Source: Streptomyces sp. yr375
Lineage (GTDB): Bacteria > Actinomycetota > Actinomycetes > Streptomycetales > Streptomycetaceae
Direction: 5' to 3'
Length of the DNA stretch: 64,000 nt
Assembly: GCF_900110755.1 (NCBI RefSeq)
Contig: NZ_FOFF01000016.1
Span: 62,001 to 126,000 of the forward strand
Shown: piece by piece, positions 8,994 to 17,712 of the stretch
Numbering within the stretch: position 1 is the first letter of the stretch
How the letters are laid out: every line of letters begins with the position of its first letter
Program-made: the position numbers and the translations under genes
The notes under the pieces: generated by a model
Told to the model about the DNA's origin: nothing
Database searches by the model: none
What the model saw: the letters and a program-made list of their open reading frames with translations, nothing else

Positions 8994-9428
8994 CTAGCCG
9001 GCCTTGCGGTGGAAGGGGTGCAGGAGGTCGGACAGGTGCCAGTGGTGGTGCGGCTCCTTGGCCTGCGCCCCGGCCGCCGCCGCGTCGCCCGCGTGTTCCT
9101 CGATCGGCCCCATGGGCCCTGTCGGGGCCGCCGGGGACGCCTTGCGCTGGCGGGCCGCGCTGAGCACCGACGACACCTGCCCCGCCCGCATGATGCGCAC
9201 GACGTGCCCGTCGCAGTTCTGGCACGCGGGCCGGCTCAGCGGCGACGGCACGACCCGGCCGTCGGCGACGTAGAGGACGAACTCGTGGCCGTCGGCGTCG
9301 GTGTGGTGCTCTATCTCGTACGACTGCTCCCAGCCGTGCCCGCAGCGCATGCAGGCGAAGGAGTACGACTCGTTGACGACGGCGCTCGCGCCGCCGCGGA
9401 GGCCGGTCTGCCCTGTGAACTCACTCAT
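8994..9428 (-). CDS. Conserved zinc-ribbon protein of unknown function
   Basis: Protein of 144 residues, not assigned to a named family. It has a four-cysteine zinc-ribbon pattern, CMRCGHGW near residue 25 and CQNCDGHVVRIM near 70, separated by a stretch containing HHTDADGHEFVLYVADG. The C-terminal half is Ala/Pro-rich and ends in a His-rich segment (EPHHHWHLSDLLHPFHRKAG) that could also bind metal. The ATG at 9428 is preceded by GCAGGAG; the longer open frame upstream lacks a ribosome site. It may be a nucleic-acid or metal-binding protein. No operon partner helps. Confidence 0.75.
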   Translation of the reverse strand: MSEFTGQTGLRGGASAVVNESYSFACMRCGHGWEQSYEIEHHTDADGHEFVLYVADGRVVPSPLSRPACQNCDGHVVRIMRAGQVSSVLSAARQRKASPAAPTGPMGPIEEHAGDAAAAGAQAKEPHHHWHLSDLLHPFHRKAG

Positions 9429-9706
9429 GCCAGCTCCTGCTGTCCGCTGGACAAGCGCTCCCGGTGCGGGAATTCCCCCCGGAACACCCTTGGGAGCGAG
9501 GGACGGGTGCGTCCCTGTCACCAGTGGACGCCTCGACCGACGCGAATGCATCAGACCTGTGCACTGTTGGAGTCGATTTGGGCGTTCCTTGCCAAAGCCG
9601 CCTCACAGGAAGGGGTTGGGCTTTGCCTTCGACGACAGCCCTTTGCCCGCGCATGGGGCGCTTGCTCAGACGGTATGCGCCCTGCTCAGAGGGGGTGTGA
9701 GAGCCT

Positions 9707-10567
9707 TCACAATCCGCCCGCGTTCTTCACGGCGACGACCGCGTCGAACACCTCCCGCTTGGGCAGTCCGGCGTCCGCCGCCACCGCCGCGATCGCCTCC
9801 TTGCGGCGCTCGCCCGCCTCCTCGCGCACCCGCACCCGCCGCACCAGTTCGGCCGCGTCGAGTTCCTCGGGCCCGCGCTCGGGCGCGCCGGTGACGACCA
9901 CGGTGATCTCGCCCCGCACGCCCTCCGCCGCCCACTCCGCGAGCTCGCCGACCGGGCCGCGCTTGACCTCCTCGTACGTCTTGGTCAGTTCGCGGCAGAC
10001 GGCGGCGCGCCGGTCGGCGCCGAACACCTCGGCCATCGCGGCGAGGGTGTCGTCGAGCCGGTGCGGGGCCTCGAAGTAGACGAGCGTGCGCCGTTCACCT
10101 GCGACCTCGCGCAGCCGCGACAGCCGTTCGCCCGCCTTGCGCGGCAGGAACCCCTCGAAGCAGAACCGGTCGACGGGGAGCCCGGACAGGGCCAGCGCGG
10201 TGAGCACGGCGGACGGGCCGGGGACGGCGGTGACGCGGACGTCCCGCTCCACGGCCGCGGCGACCAGCCGGTAGCCGGGGTCCGAGACCGACGGCATGCC
10301 GGCGTCGGTGACGAGCAACACCCGCGCCCCCTTCACCAGTTCCTCGACCAGTTCGGGCGTGCGGGCGGACTCGTTGCCCTCGAAGTAGGACACGACGCGC
10401 CCCTTGGGCGTCACCCCCAGCGCCTGGGTCAGCCGCCGCAGCCGCCGCGTGTCCTCCGCGGCGATCACATCGGCGCCTGCCAACTCCTCGGCGAGCCGGG
10501 GCGGGGCGTCGGAGACGTCACCGATGGGCGTACCGGCGAGAACGAGAATTCCGGGCGTAGCTGTCAC
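9707..10567 (-). CDS. rsmI: 16S rRNA (cytidine1402-2'-O)-methyltransferase
   Basis: Tetrapyrrole-methylase-fold enzyme that 2'-O-methylates C1402 in the decoding centre of 16S rRNA. The 286-residue protein starts VTATPGILVLAGTPIGDVSD and has AAEDTRRLRRLTQ near residue 45, VLLVTDAGMPSVSDPGYRLV near 85 and VPGPSAVLTALALSGLP near 110, all typical. I chose the GTG at 10567, next to the conserved core; an ATG 48 bases upstream would add a poorly conserved leader. It is divergent from pmt, with 74 bases between the starts. Confidence 0.95.
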   Translation of the reverse strand: MTATPGILVLAGTPIGDVSDAPPRLAEELAGADVIAAEDTRRLRRLTQALGVTPKGRVVSYFEGNESARTPELVEELVKGARVLLVTDAGMPSVSDPGYRLVAAAVERDVRVTAVPGPSAVLTALALSGLPVDRFCFEGFLPRKAGERLSRLREVAGERRTLVYFEAPHRLDDTLAAMAEVFGADRRAAVCRELTKTYEEVKRGPVGELAEWAAEGVRGEITVVVTGAPERGPEELDAAELVRRVRVREEAGERRKEAIAAVAADAGLPKREVFDAVVAVKNAGGL

Positions 10568-10641
10568 GTTTCCATCCTCGCAGGGCCGCGGCGGGCCCCT
10601 GCGCACGGGACTCACACAGACCTGTTCCCTACGATGGCGCG

Positions 10642-12405
10642 GTGACGAGTACCGCGTCCTCCATGGACTCCACGGACTGCCCGCCGGACGGGCCGCCGCA
10701 CGACCGGCCGCACGACGAGCGGCCCGCGTGGCAGCGGCGGCTGCGCCGGTTCGGATATCCGGCGGAGCCCTCCGCCGACGTCCGGGACCGGCTGGTGCCG
10801 CCGTTCGCGCGGCCGGGCCCGCGCCTGTGGGCCGCGCTCGGCGTGCCGCACCGGTGGGCGCTGCGGATCACGCGCTGGTCGGCGTGGGGCGGTCCGCTGC
10901 TGGTCACGCTGCTGGCGGGCGTGCTGCGGTTCTGGCACCTGGGCAGCCCCAAGGCGGTGATATTCGACGAGACGTACTACGCGAAGGACGCGTGGGCGCT
11001 CGTCCACCGCGGGTTCGAGGTCAACTGGGACAAGGACGCCAACGCCGCGATCCTCTCCTCGGGCGGCCATGTCACGATCCCGGCGGACGCGGCGTACGTC
11101 GTGCATCCGCCGGTCGGCAAGTACGTGATCGGGCTGGGCGAACTGCTCTTCGGGTTCGATCCGTTCGGCTGGCGGTTCATGACCGCCGTGCTGGGCACCC
11201 TGTCCGTCCTGCTGCTGTGCCGGATCGGCCGCCGCATCTTCCGCTCCACGTTCCTCGGCTGCCTCGCGGGCGCGCTGATGGCGGTGGACGGGCTGCACTT
11301 CGTGATGAGCCGCGCCGCGCTGCTCGACGGGGTGCTGATGTTCTTCGTGCTGGCGGCGTTCGGCTGCCTGGTCGTCGACCGGGACCGGGTCCGCGAGAAA
11401 CTCGCCGCCGCGCTCACGCCCGACGCGGACGGCCGCTGCCGCCCGGACGCGCACATCGCCGAAACGACCCGTTTCGGCTGGCGTCCCTGGCGCTGGGGTG
11501 CGGGCCTGATGCTGGGTCTGGCCATCGGCACGAAGTGGAACGGCCTGTACATCCTGGTCGCGTTCGGCCTGCTGACGGTGTTGTGGGACGTCGGCTCGCG
11601 CAAGGTCGCGGGCGCCCGCCGCCCGTACCTGACGGTCCTCAAGCGCGACACGGGTTTCGCGTTCCTGACGATGGTCCCGATCGCGCTGGTCACCTACCTG
11701 GTGTCCTGGACGGGCTGGATCCTCTCCGCGACCGACGGCAAGGGCGGCTACTACCGCGACTGGGCGGCCGACGACGGCAAGGGCGGCAACTGGACGTGGC
11801 TGTTCCCCGACTGGTGGCGCAGCCTGTGGCACTACGAGCACGAGGTGTACGAGTTCCACACGCACCTCACCTCGCCGCACACCTACCAGTCGAACCCGTG
11901 GAGCTGGCTCGTCCTGGGCCGCCCGGTGTCGTACTTCTACGAGTCGCCCGCGCCCGGCAAGGACGGCTGCCCGTCCGACGCGGGCGAGAAGTGCGCCCGC
12001 GAGGTGCTGGCCATCGGCACCCCGCTGCTGTGGTGGGCTGCCTGCTTCGCCCTCGCGTACGTCCTGTGGCGCTGGTTCTTCCGCCGCGACTGGCGCGCGG
12101 GCGCGATCGCCTGCGGCATCGCGGCCGGCTACCTGCCGTGGTTCATGTACCAGGAACGCACGATCTTCCTCTTCTACGCGGTCGTCTTCCTGCCGTTCCT
12201 CTGCCTGGCGGTGGCGATGATGATCGGCGCACTGATCGGCCCCCCGGGTTCCAGTGACACCCGCCGGGTAGCAGGAGCGACGGGCGCGGGCGTCCTGGTC
12301 CTCCTCATCGCCTGGAACTTCATCTACTTCTGGCCCCTGTACACCGGCCAGGCCATCCCGATCGACAACTGGCGGTCGCGGATGTGGATGGACACCTGGG
12401 TCTAA
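10642..12405 (+). CDS. pmt: Protein O-mannosyltransferase (GT39)
   Basis: Integral membrane enzyme of 587 residues that transfers mannose from polyprenyl-phosphate-mannose to Ser/Thr of proteins exported through Sec. The catalytic luminal/extracytoplasmic loop motif is FDETYYAKDAWAL near residue 115, followed by HPPVGKYVIGLGE, and about ten hydrophobic helices continue to the C terminus (the four-helix PMT domain starts near residue 395). The first ~60 residues are a Pro/His/Arg-rich cytoplasmic tail. It begins with GTG. In Streptomyces, Pmt glycosylates lipoproteins and the phage receptor and affects cell-wall antibiotic resistance; it lies directly before two PBP genes, although these have their own leaders. 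Confidence 0.94.
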   Translation: MTSTASSMDSTDCPPDGPPHDRPHDERPAWQRRLRRFGYPAEPSADVRDRLVPPFARPGPRLWAALGVPHRWALRITRWSAWGGPLLVTLLAGVLRFWHLGSPKAVIFDETYYAKDAWALVHRGFEVNWDKDANAAILSSGGHVTIPADAAYVVHPPVGKYVIGLGELLFGFDPFGWRFMTAVLGTLSVLLLCRIGRRIFRSTFLGCLAGALMAVDGLHFVMSRAALLDGVLMFFVLAAFGCLVVDRDRVREKLAAALTPDADGRCRPDAHIAETTRFGWRPWRWGAGLMLGLAIGTKWNGLYILVAFGLLTVLWDVGSRKVAGARRPYLTVLKRDTGFAFLTMVPIALVTYLVSWTGWILSATDGKGGYYRDWAADDGKGGNWTWLFPDWWRSLWHYEHEVYEFHTHLTSPHTYQSNPWSWLVLGRPVSYFYESPAPGKDGCPSDAGEKCAREVLAIGTPLLWWAACFALAYVLWRWFFRRDWRAGAIACGIAAGYLPWFMYQERTIFLFYAVVFLPFLCLAVAMMIGALIGPPGSSDTRRVAGATGAGVLVLLIAWNFIYFWPLYTGQAIPIDNWRSRMWMDTWV

Positions 12406-12468
12406 CGATTCCGAAAACCCTTGCCCCTCGAGCCCCCCTTTCCGCCTACTGTGAGCCCGAGCAGAGCT

Positions 12469-12486
12469 TTCTGAACACGTTCAGAA
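12469..12486. promoter_or_regulatory. Perfect palindrome upstream of first PBP gene
   Basis: TTCTGAAC-AC-GTTCAGAA, two perfect 8-base arms around an AC spacer, 44 bases before the ATG of the first PBP gene. It has the size of a dimeric-repressor operator. A palindrome of the same geometry lies ahead of the second PBP gene. Confidence 0.5.
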
Positions 12487-12530
12487 CGATGGGGGACGTG
12501 TTCCGGGACTGACGGGGGAAGGGGCACAGC

Positions 12531-14174
12531 ATGCGCAAGGGGGCCAAGGCGGGCGTCGTCGGGGCGGTGTTCGCCGTGATGGTGGGCGGGGCCGGGTACG
12601 GCGCCTTCAACATCGTGAACGCGCTCGACGGGGGCGGCGGCAGCGGTGGCGGCGGCGCGGGCGGCGGGAACGAACCCGTCGCCGTGAAGACCGGGCCGCC
12701 CGGCGCGGCCGAGGTGAAGGACGTGAGCGGCAGGTTCTTCGCCGCGTGGGAGCAGGGGCAGGCCGCGGTGGCCGCCCAGCTCACCAACAACGCGGCGAAG
12801 GCCGAGCCGTTGCTGACCTCGTACGGGCAGGCCGCGCACATCACCGGGGTGAAGATCACACCGGGTGCGGCGGTCGGCGACAGCGTGCCGTACACCGTCA
12901 AGGCGACGGTGTCGTACGACGGAAAGTCGAAGCCGCTCGCCTACAGCGGCCGGCTCACCGTGGTGCGGGGTCTGACGACCGGTAAGGCGCTGGTGGACTG
13001 GCAGCCGTCGGTCGTGTACCCGGGGCTGAAGGACATGGACGACACGCTGGTGACGGGCGCGTCGGCGGCCCCGCCGATCGAGGCCGTGGACCGTGACGGC
13101 GTCATCCTCACGAAGGAGAAGTATCCGTCCCTGGGGCCGATCCTGGACCAACTGCGCGCCAAGTACGGCGACGCGGCGGGCGGCACGGCCGGCATCGAGC
13201 TGGCGGTGAAGCACGCCGACCCGGAGACCGCCGACACCCCGCTGCTGACCCTCGCCGAGGGCAGGGCGGGCAAGCTGCCCACGACACTCAGCGCAAGCGT
13301 CCAGGCGGCGGCGGAGAAGGCGGTGCGGAAGTACCCCGAGTCGTCGGTGGTGGCCGTCAAGCCGAGCACCGGCGAGGTGCTGGCGGTCGCCAACCACCGC
13401 ACCGACGGCTGGAACGCCGCGTTCCTCGGGGAGGTCGCGCCCGGCTCCACCATGAAGATCATCAGCGCGGCCACCCTCATCGACAACGGCCTCACCACCG
13501 CGAGCGGCCCCGCGCCCTGCCCGCCGTCGGCCGTGTCGGAGAGCCAGACCTTCCAGAACCTCAAGGGCATGACGCCGAACGAGAACGCGACGCTCTCCGA
13601 GAGCTTCGCGCGCTCCTGCAACACGGCGTTCGTGAAGTTCGCCGACGAGGTGAAGGTCGACTCGCTGACCGACGAGGCCGCCGACCGTTTCGGCATCGGC
13701 CTCGACTGGCAGACCGGCATCCCGTCCTTCGACGGCTCCGTCCCGGCGGCCGGCGGCCCGGACACCGCGGCCGGGCTGATCGGCCAGGGCAAGGTCCAGA
13801 TGAACCCGCTGAACATGGCGTCGGTGACGGCGACCGCGATGACGGGTGCCTTCAGGCAGCCGGTGATCGTGCCGCTGAGCCTCGACGGCCGCGAACCGGC
13901 ACGCGCGCGTGGACTGTCGTCGAGCACCGTGCAGCAGTTGCGCTCCATGATGAACCGCACCGCGACCAGCGGCACGGCCGCCGAGGTGATGGCCGGGCTG
14001 AGCGGCCGGATCGGCGCGAAGACCGGCTCCGCCGAGGTCGACGGGCACGCCAAGTCCGACAGTTGGTTCACCGGCTACCGCGACGACGTCGCCGCCGCCG
14101 CGATGACCCAGGACGGCGGCCACGGCGTCGACGCGTCCGGCCCGATCGTGGCGGAGGTGCTGCGCGCGGGCTGA
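12531..14174 (+). CDS. Class B penicillin-binding protein (transpeptidase) with MecA_N/NTF2-like domain
   Basis: Membrane-anchored peptidoglycan D,D-transpeptidase of 547 residues. Order: one N-terminal membrane segment (residues 5-25), a Gly-rich linker, an NTF2-like MecA_N domain (AAEVKDVSGRFFAAWEQG, ~60-165), a dimerisation region and the penicillin-binding domain from about 240. All three active-site motifs are present: SxxK in APGSTMKII near residue 307, SxN in ARSCNTAF near 365 and KTG in GAKTGSAEV near 492. The ATG follows GGGGAAGGGG. It is a tandem paralogue of the next gene. Such extra class B PBPs in Streptomyces act in apical growth or sporulation septation; the specific role is inference from the neighbouring ssgE. 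Confidence 0.92.
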   Translation: MRKGAKAGVVGAVFAVMVGGAGYGAFNIVNALDGGGGSGGGGAGGGNEPVAVKTGPPGAAEVKDVSGRFFAAWEQGQAAVAAQLTNNAAKAEPLLTSYGQAAHITGVKITPGAAVGDSVPYTVKATVSYDGKSKPLAYSGRLTVVRGLTTGKALVDWQPSVVYPGLKDMDDTLVTGASAAPPIEAVDRDGVILTKEKYPSLGPILDQLRAKYGDAAGGTAGIELAVKHADPETADTPLLTLAEGRAGKLPTTLSASVQAAAEKAVRKYPESSVVAVKPSTGEVLAVANHRTDGWNAAFLGEVAPGSTMKIISAATLIDNGLTTASGPAPCPPSAVSESQTFQNLKGMTPNENATLSESFARSCNTAFVKFADEVKVDSLTDEAADRFGIGLDWQTGIPSFDGSVPAAGGPDTAAGLIGQGKVQMNPLNMASVTATAMTGAFRQPVIVPLSLDGREPARARGLSSSTVQQLRSMMNRTATSGTAAEVMAGLSGRIGAKTGSAEVDGHAKSDSWFTGYRDDVAAAAMTQDGGHGVDASGPIVAEVLRAG

Positions 14175-14202
14175 ACCCGCCGGGGGACTGTCGATGGGTG
14201 GC

Positions 14203-14222
14203 TGACGTCACACGTGACGTCA
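14203..14222. promoter_or_regulatory. Perfect palindrome between the two PBP genes
   Basis: TGACGTCAC-AC-GTGACGTCA, two perfect 9-base arms around AC, 28 bases after the stop of the first PBP gene and 106 before the start of the second. A -10-like TAGGCT follows at 14241. It could be an operator or a weak hairpin terminator. The AC-centred geometry matches the palindrome at 12469. Confidence 0.5.
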
Positions 14223-14328
14223 TCGCACAGGACGGGACTCTAGGCTGAGGGCCGTCGTTGGGGTCAGTGAGGGCAACGAGGGCAGCGGGGCCGGGGGGAG
14301 AGCCCCTGGGGATCCGGAGGATCTGACA

Positions 14329-16014
14329 GTGGGCAAGAGAAGGCGTGTCGAAGAACGGCGCGGCAAGGCCAGGCGGCGTCCCGCCGTGGCCGGCGGCATG
14401 ATCGCCGTCGTCGTCGGCGGGGCCGGCTTCGGCGTCTACGCGCTGTACGGGGGCGGGGCGGCGGCCGACGAGGGCTCGGCTGCGGCGGCCAACGGCACGC
14501 AGGTGCCCCGGGTCAGGGCCGACCCGCCGTCGGCGGCCGAGGCGAAGACCCTGGCCGCGACGTTCCTGACGGCCTGGCAGCAGGGCAAGGTGGCGCAGGC
14601 CGCCGCCGCCACGGACGACTCCACCGCCGCGACCGCCCTCCTCATTGGCTACACCAAGGACGCCCACATCACCGGCGTCGCCCTCACCGCCGGCCGGGCC
14701 ACCGGCGCCAAGGTCCCGTTCTCGGTGACGGGCACAGTGAAGTACAAGGACGTCAGCAAGCCGCTCACGTACGCCAGCGCGCTCACCGTCGTCCGCAACC
14801 CGAAGAACGGCAAGGCGCAGGTCGACTGGCACGCGTCGGTCGTCCACCCGGACCTGCTGGACGGCGACCGGCTCGTCACCGGCGAGTCCGGCACCCCGCC
14901 GGTGAAGGCCGTCGACCGGGACGGCGGCGAGCTGACGACCGCCAAGTACCCGTCCCTGGAACCGGTCCTGGACGGGCTGCGCGAGAAGTACGGCAAGAAG
15001 GCGGGCGGCAAGGCGGGCGTGGAGCTCCAGGTGGTGCGCGGCACGGCGGCGAAGGCGAAGAAGGCCTCCGACAAGACGCTGCTGGAGCTCAGCAAGGGCA
15101 CCCCGGGCACCGTGAAGACCACGCTGAACCCGACCCTCCAGGCGGCGGCCGAGAAGCAGGTGGCGGCGACCGCGCGTTCCTCGGTGGTCGTGCTGCGCCC
15201 CTCCACGGGCGAGATCCTCGCGGTGGCGAACGCGAGCCGCGGCTTCAACACCGCGTTCAACGGCTCGCTCGCGCCGGGCTCCACGATGAAGGTCATCACG
15301 TCGTCGCTGCTCATCGAGAAGGACCTGGCGTCGGCGGACAAGGTCCACCCGTGCCCGAAGACGTTCACGTACGGCGGCTGGAAGTTCCACAACGACGACG
15401 ACTTCCAGATCACCGGCGGCACCTTCAAGGCGAGTTTCGCCCGCTCCTGCAACACCGCCTTCATCAGCCAGGCCCCCGAGCTGGAGAACGACAGTCTGAC
15501 CAAGCAGGCGCAGCAGGTCTTCGGCCTGTCGATGGACAACTGGGCGATCGGCGTGCCGTCCTTCGACGGGCAGGTGCCGGTGCAGTCGGCGGCCCAGATG
15601 GCGGCCTCGCTGATCGGGCAGGGCGGGGTGCGGATGAACCCGCTGAACATGGCGTCGGTCGCCGCGACCGTGAAGGCGGGCACCTTCCACCAGCCGTACC
15701 TGGTCGCCCCGTCCGTGGACGGCCGCACGCTGGCGACGGCCTCGCGCACCATGTCGTCGACCACGCTGGCGCAGGTGCGGGAGCTGATGAACTACACCGC
15801 CGCGGCCGGCACCGCCGCCGAGGCGATGTCCGGCCTCGGCCCGGACTACGGCGCGAAGACGGGCTCGGCGGAGGTCGACAACCAGGACAAGCCCAACGGC
15901 TGGTTCACCGCCTACCGCGGCGACCTGGCGGCGGCCGGCGTCGTCCAGGCGGGCGGCCACGGCGGCGACACGGCGGGCCCGATCGTGGCGGCCCTGCTGC
16001 GGATGGGCGGCTGA
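14329..16014 (+). CDS. Class B penicillin-binding protein (transpeptidase), paralogue of the preceding gene
   Basis: Membrane-anchored D,D-transpeptidase of 561 residues with the same layout as its neighbour: N-terminal anchor (AGGMIAVVVGGAGFGVYALYG), MecA_N-like domain (AEAKTLAATFLTAWQQG), and a penicillin-binding domain with APGSTMKVIT (SxxK), ARSCNTAF (SxN) and GAKTGSAEV (KTG). The GTG start has a clean GGAGG eight bases upstream. The two proteins share long matching blocks such as KAQVDWHASVVHPDL against KALVDWQPSVVYPGL, so they arose by tandem duplication. It converges on ssgE with only 22 bases between the stops. Confidence 0.92.
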   Translation: MGKRRRVEERRGKARRRPAVAGGMIAVVVGGAGFGVYALYGGGAAADEGSAAAANGTQVPRVRADPPSAAEAKTLAATFLTAWQQGKVAQAAAATDDSTAATALLIGYTKDAHITGVALTAGRATGAKVPFSVTGTVKYKDVSKPLTYASALTVVRNPKNGKAQVDWHASVVHPDLLDGDRLVTGESGTPPVKAVDRDGGELTTAKYPSLEPVLDGLREKYGKKAGGKAGVELQVVRGTAAKAKKASDKTLLELSKGTPGTVKTTLNPTLQAAAEKQVAATARSSVVVLRPSTGEILAVANASRGFNTAFNGSLAPGSTMKVITSSLLIEKDLASADKVHPCPKTFTYGGWKFHNDDDFQITGGTFKASFARSCNTAFISQAPELENDSLTKQAQQVFGLSMDNWAIGVPSFDGQVPVQSAAQMAASLIGQGGVRMNPLNMASVAATVKAGTFHQPYLVAPSVDGRTLATASRTMSSTTLAQVRELMNYTAAAGTAAEAMSGLGPDYGAKTGSAEVDNQDKPNGWFTAYRGDLAAAGVVQAGGHGGDTAGPIVAALLRMGG

Positions 16015-16036
16015 CGCCCCCGGCCCGTCGGCGCGG

Positions 16037-16396
16037 CTAGTGGCGGACGGGCTGCGCCGCTGTCGCCGTGTACGTGCGGCGCAGGAACCGCAGCAGCGTC
16101 TTCGACTCGAACTGGACGACCGAGACGCCGTGCGAGGAGTGGAACTCGACGACGGCCTGGACGCGCCCCAACGGCCACACCCGCACCTCGCCGGTGCCGG
16201 CCGGGGCGCGCAGGCCCTGTTCGAGGAGCGTGCGGGCGAACGTCCACTCATGCCGGTCGGGCAGTCCGACCCGCACCGAACGGGGGTCGTCCTCCGGGTC
16301 GTAGCGCAGGACGACGGGGACGGTCTCGCGTTCCTCCTCCACATGGTCCGCGTCGGTGACGATGTGGGCTCGTGCGTACTGCTCGACTACAGACAT
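16037..16396 (-). CDS. ssgE: SsgA-like sporulation/cell division regulator, SsgE type
   Basis: SALP-family protein of 119 residues. These actinomycete-only proteins guide septation, peptidoglycan turnover and spore separation; SsgE is linked to controlling spore dissociation. The family core is clear: VPVVLRYDPEDDPRSVRVGL, WTFARTLLEQGL, GEVRVWP and ESKTLLRFLRRTY. There is no membrane segment. The assignment to SsgE rather than another SALP rests on context: from memory, in S. coelicolor ssgE (SCO3158) follows two PBP genes and precedes a cobalt/nickel transporter, exactly as here. It is transcribed toward the second PBP gene. Confidence 0.85.
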   Translation of the reverse strand: MSVVEQYARAHIVTDADHVEEERETVPVVLRYDPEDDPRSVRVGLPDRHEWTFARTLLEQGLRAPAGTGEVRVWPLGRVQAVVEFHSSHGVSVVQFESKTLLRFLRRTYTATAAQPVRH

Positions 16397-16508
16397 CGAC
16401 CGGGCCTCTCACGCAACGTGACCTGTGGGGAACCTGTGTGTCCACTCCCCCTCCAATGTCCCATATTTTCCGGAATGCGCTCCTCCGTGCCGCCGTATCT
16501 CACATCTG

Positions 16509-16572
16509 CGATACACCTACCCCCGACCGCCTACCTCGATCACCTACCCCGATCGCCTACCCCGATCGCCGC
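16509..16572. repeat. 13-bp tandem repeats upstream of cbiM
   Basis: Four to five imperfect direct repeats of the type CGATCGCCTACCC (13-14-base period) run through this stretch, ending 60 bases before the cbiM start. The unit reads on both sides of ACCTACCCCGATCG. It looks like a regulator-binding array or slippage product. Confidence 0.6.
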
Positions 16573-16594
16573 TCAACAGACAAGCTTCTCGCTC

Positions 16595-16625
16595 TTGCGA
16601 ACCGTTCGCATTAAGCCACTATCAT
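16595..16625 (+). promoter_or_regulatory. Probable leaderless promoter of cbiM with Nur-like operator
   Basis: A -10 TATCAT (16620-16625) lies seven bases before the GTG of cbiM, and no ribosome site is visible, so the mRNA is probably leaderless. The -35 region TTGCGA (16595-16600) is inside a perfect palindrome TGCGAA-CCG-TTCGCA (16596-16610). This matches the 5-5-5 layout described for Nur, the nickel-responsive Fur-family repressor of Streptomyces (TGCAA-N5-TTGCA). Confidence 0.6.
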
Positions 16626-16631
16626 CGACGG

Positions 16632-17708
16632 GTGCACGTACCCGACGGATTCATCAACGCCCCGACCTCCGCCGTGACCGGCGTCGTCGCCGCGGGGGCC
16701 ATCGCGGTGAGCCTGCGCGGCGCGCGCCGTGAGCTGGACGACCGGACCGCGCCGCTGGCCGGCCTGGTGGCGGCGTTCATCTTCGCCGTGCAGATGCTGA
16801 ACTTCCCCGTCGCGGCGGGCACCAGCGGCCATCTGCTCGGCGGCGCGCTCGCCGCGATCCTCGTGGGCCCCTTCACCGGGATCCTGTGCGTGTCCGTGGT
16901 CCTGCTGATGCAGGGCATCCTCTTCGCCGACGGCGGCCTGACCGCGCTCGGCGTCAACATCACCGACATGGCGATCGTGACGACGGTCGTGTCGTACGCC
17001 GTCTTCCGCGCCCTGGTGAAGGTGCTGCCGCGCGGTCGCCGGTCCATCACGGCCGCGGCGTTCGTCGCCGCCGTGCTGTCCGTCCCGGCCGCCGCCGTCG
17101 CCTTCACGTTCGTCTACTGGATCGGCGGCACGACCGACGTCGCGATCGGCCAGGTGGCCACCGCGATGATCGGCGTGCACGTGCTGATCGGCCTCGGCGA
17201 GGCGGTCATCACCGCGCTGACCGTGGGCGCGGTCGTCGCCGTCCGCCCGGACCTCGTCCACGGCGCACGCGGCCTGCAACAGAAGCTCCAGTTGCGGGTG
17301 AACGGCGCACTCGTGGACGTGCCCGCCGCCGAAGGGGCGCGCACAGCGCCCGTGGCGGCGCGCACCTCGCGGCGCACGCTGTGGGCGACCGGGCTGGCCG
17401 CCTCCCTCGTCCTCGCCGGGTTCGTCAGCTTCTACGCCTCCGCCAGCCCCGACGGCCTGGAGAAGGTCGCCGCGGACCAGGGCATCGACGCGAAGACCGA
17501 GAAGCACGCGAACGCCGGGTCCCCGCTCGCCGACTACGGCGTCAAGGACGTGGCCGACGCCCGCCTCTCCGGCGGCCTCGCGGGCGTCATCGGCGTCGGC
17601 ACGACCGTCGTCGCGGGCAGCGCGGTGTTCTGGGCGGTGCGCCGCCGCCGTACGGCCGATGGCGACGGTACGGCGGGCGTGTCGCCGTCCGCCGTAGAGA
17701 GCGCCTGA
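16632..17708 (+). CDS. cbiM: ECF transporter nickel/cobalt-binding S component, CbiM-CbiN (NikMN) fusion
   Basis: Membrane substrate-binding component of an energy-coupling-factor importer for Co2+ or Ni2+, 358 residues. The N terminus (M)HVPDGFINAP carries the metal-binding His of the family directly after the initiator Met, then about six helices with FPVAAGTSGHLLGGALA and NITDMAIV. After a short linker the C-terminal part contains the PDGLE domain (ASASPDGLEKVAADQG) and a last helix, corresponding to CbiN/NikN. The GTG start at 16632 is required by the conserved VHVPDG; the open frame upstream is not coding. cbiQ begins four bases after the stop. Confidence 0.93.
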   Translation: MHVPDGFINAPTSAVTGVVAAGAIAVSLRGARRELDDRTAPLAGLVAAFIFAVQMLNFPVAAGTSGHLLGGALAAILVGPFTGILCVSVVLLMQGILFADGGLTALGVNITDMAIVTTVVSYAVFRALVKVLPRGRRSITAAAFVAAVLSVPAAAVAFTFVYWIGGTTDVAIGQVATAMIGVHVLIGLGEAVITALTVGAVVAVRPDLVHGARGLQQKLQLRVNGALVDVPAAEGARTAPVAARTSRRTLWATGLAASLVLAGFVSFYASASPDGLEKVAADQGIDAKTEKHANAGSPLADYGVKDVADARLSGGLAGVIGVGTTVVAGSAVFWAVRRRRTADGDGTAGVSPSAVESA

Positions 17709-17712
17709 CGGC

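Noticed and set aside
16397..16631. Possible cobalamin riboswitch ahead of the cbiMN-Q-O operon
   Set aside because: No B12-box-like element was found, and the promoter appears to sit directly on the start codon, leaving no leader RNA.
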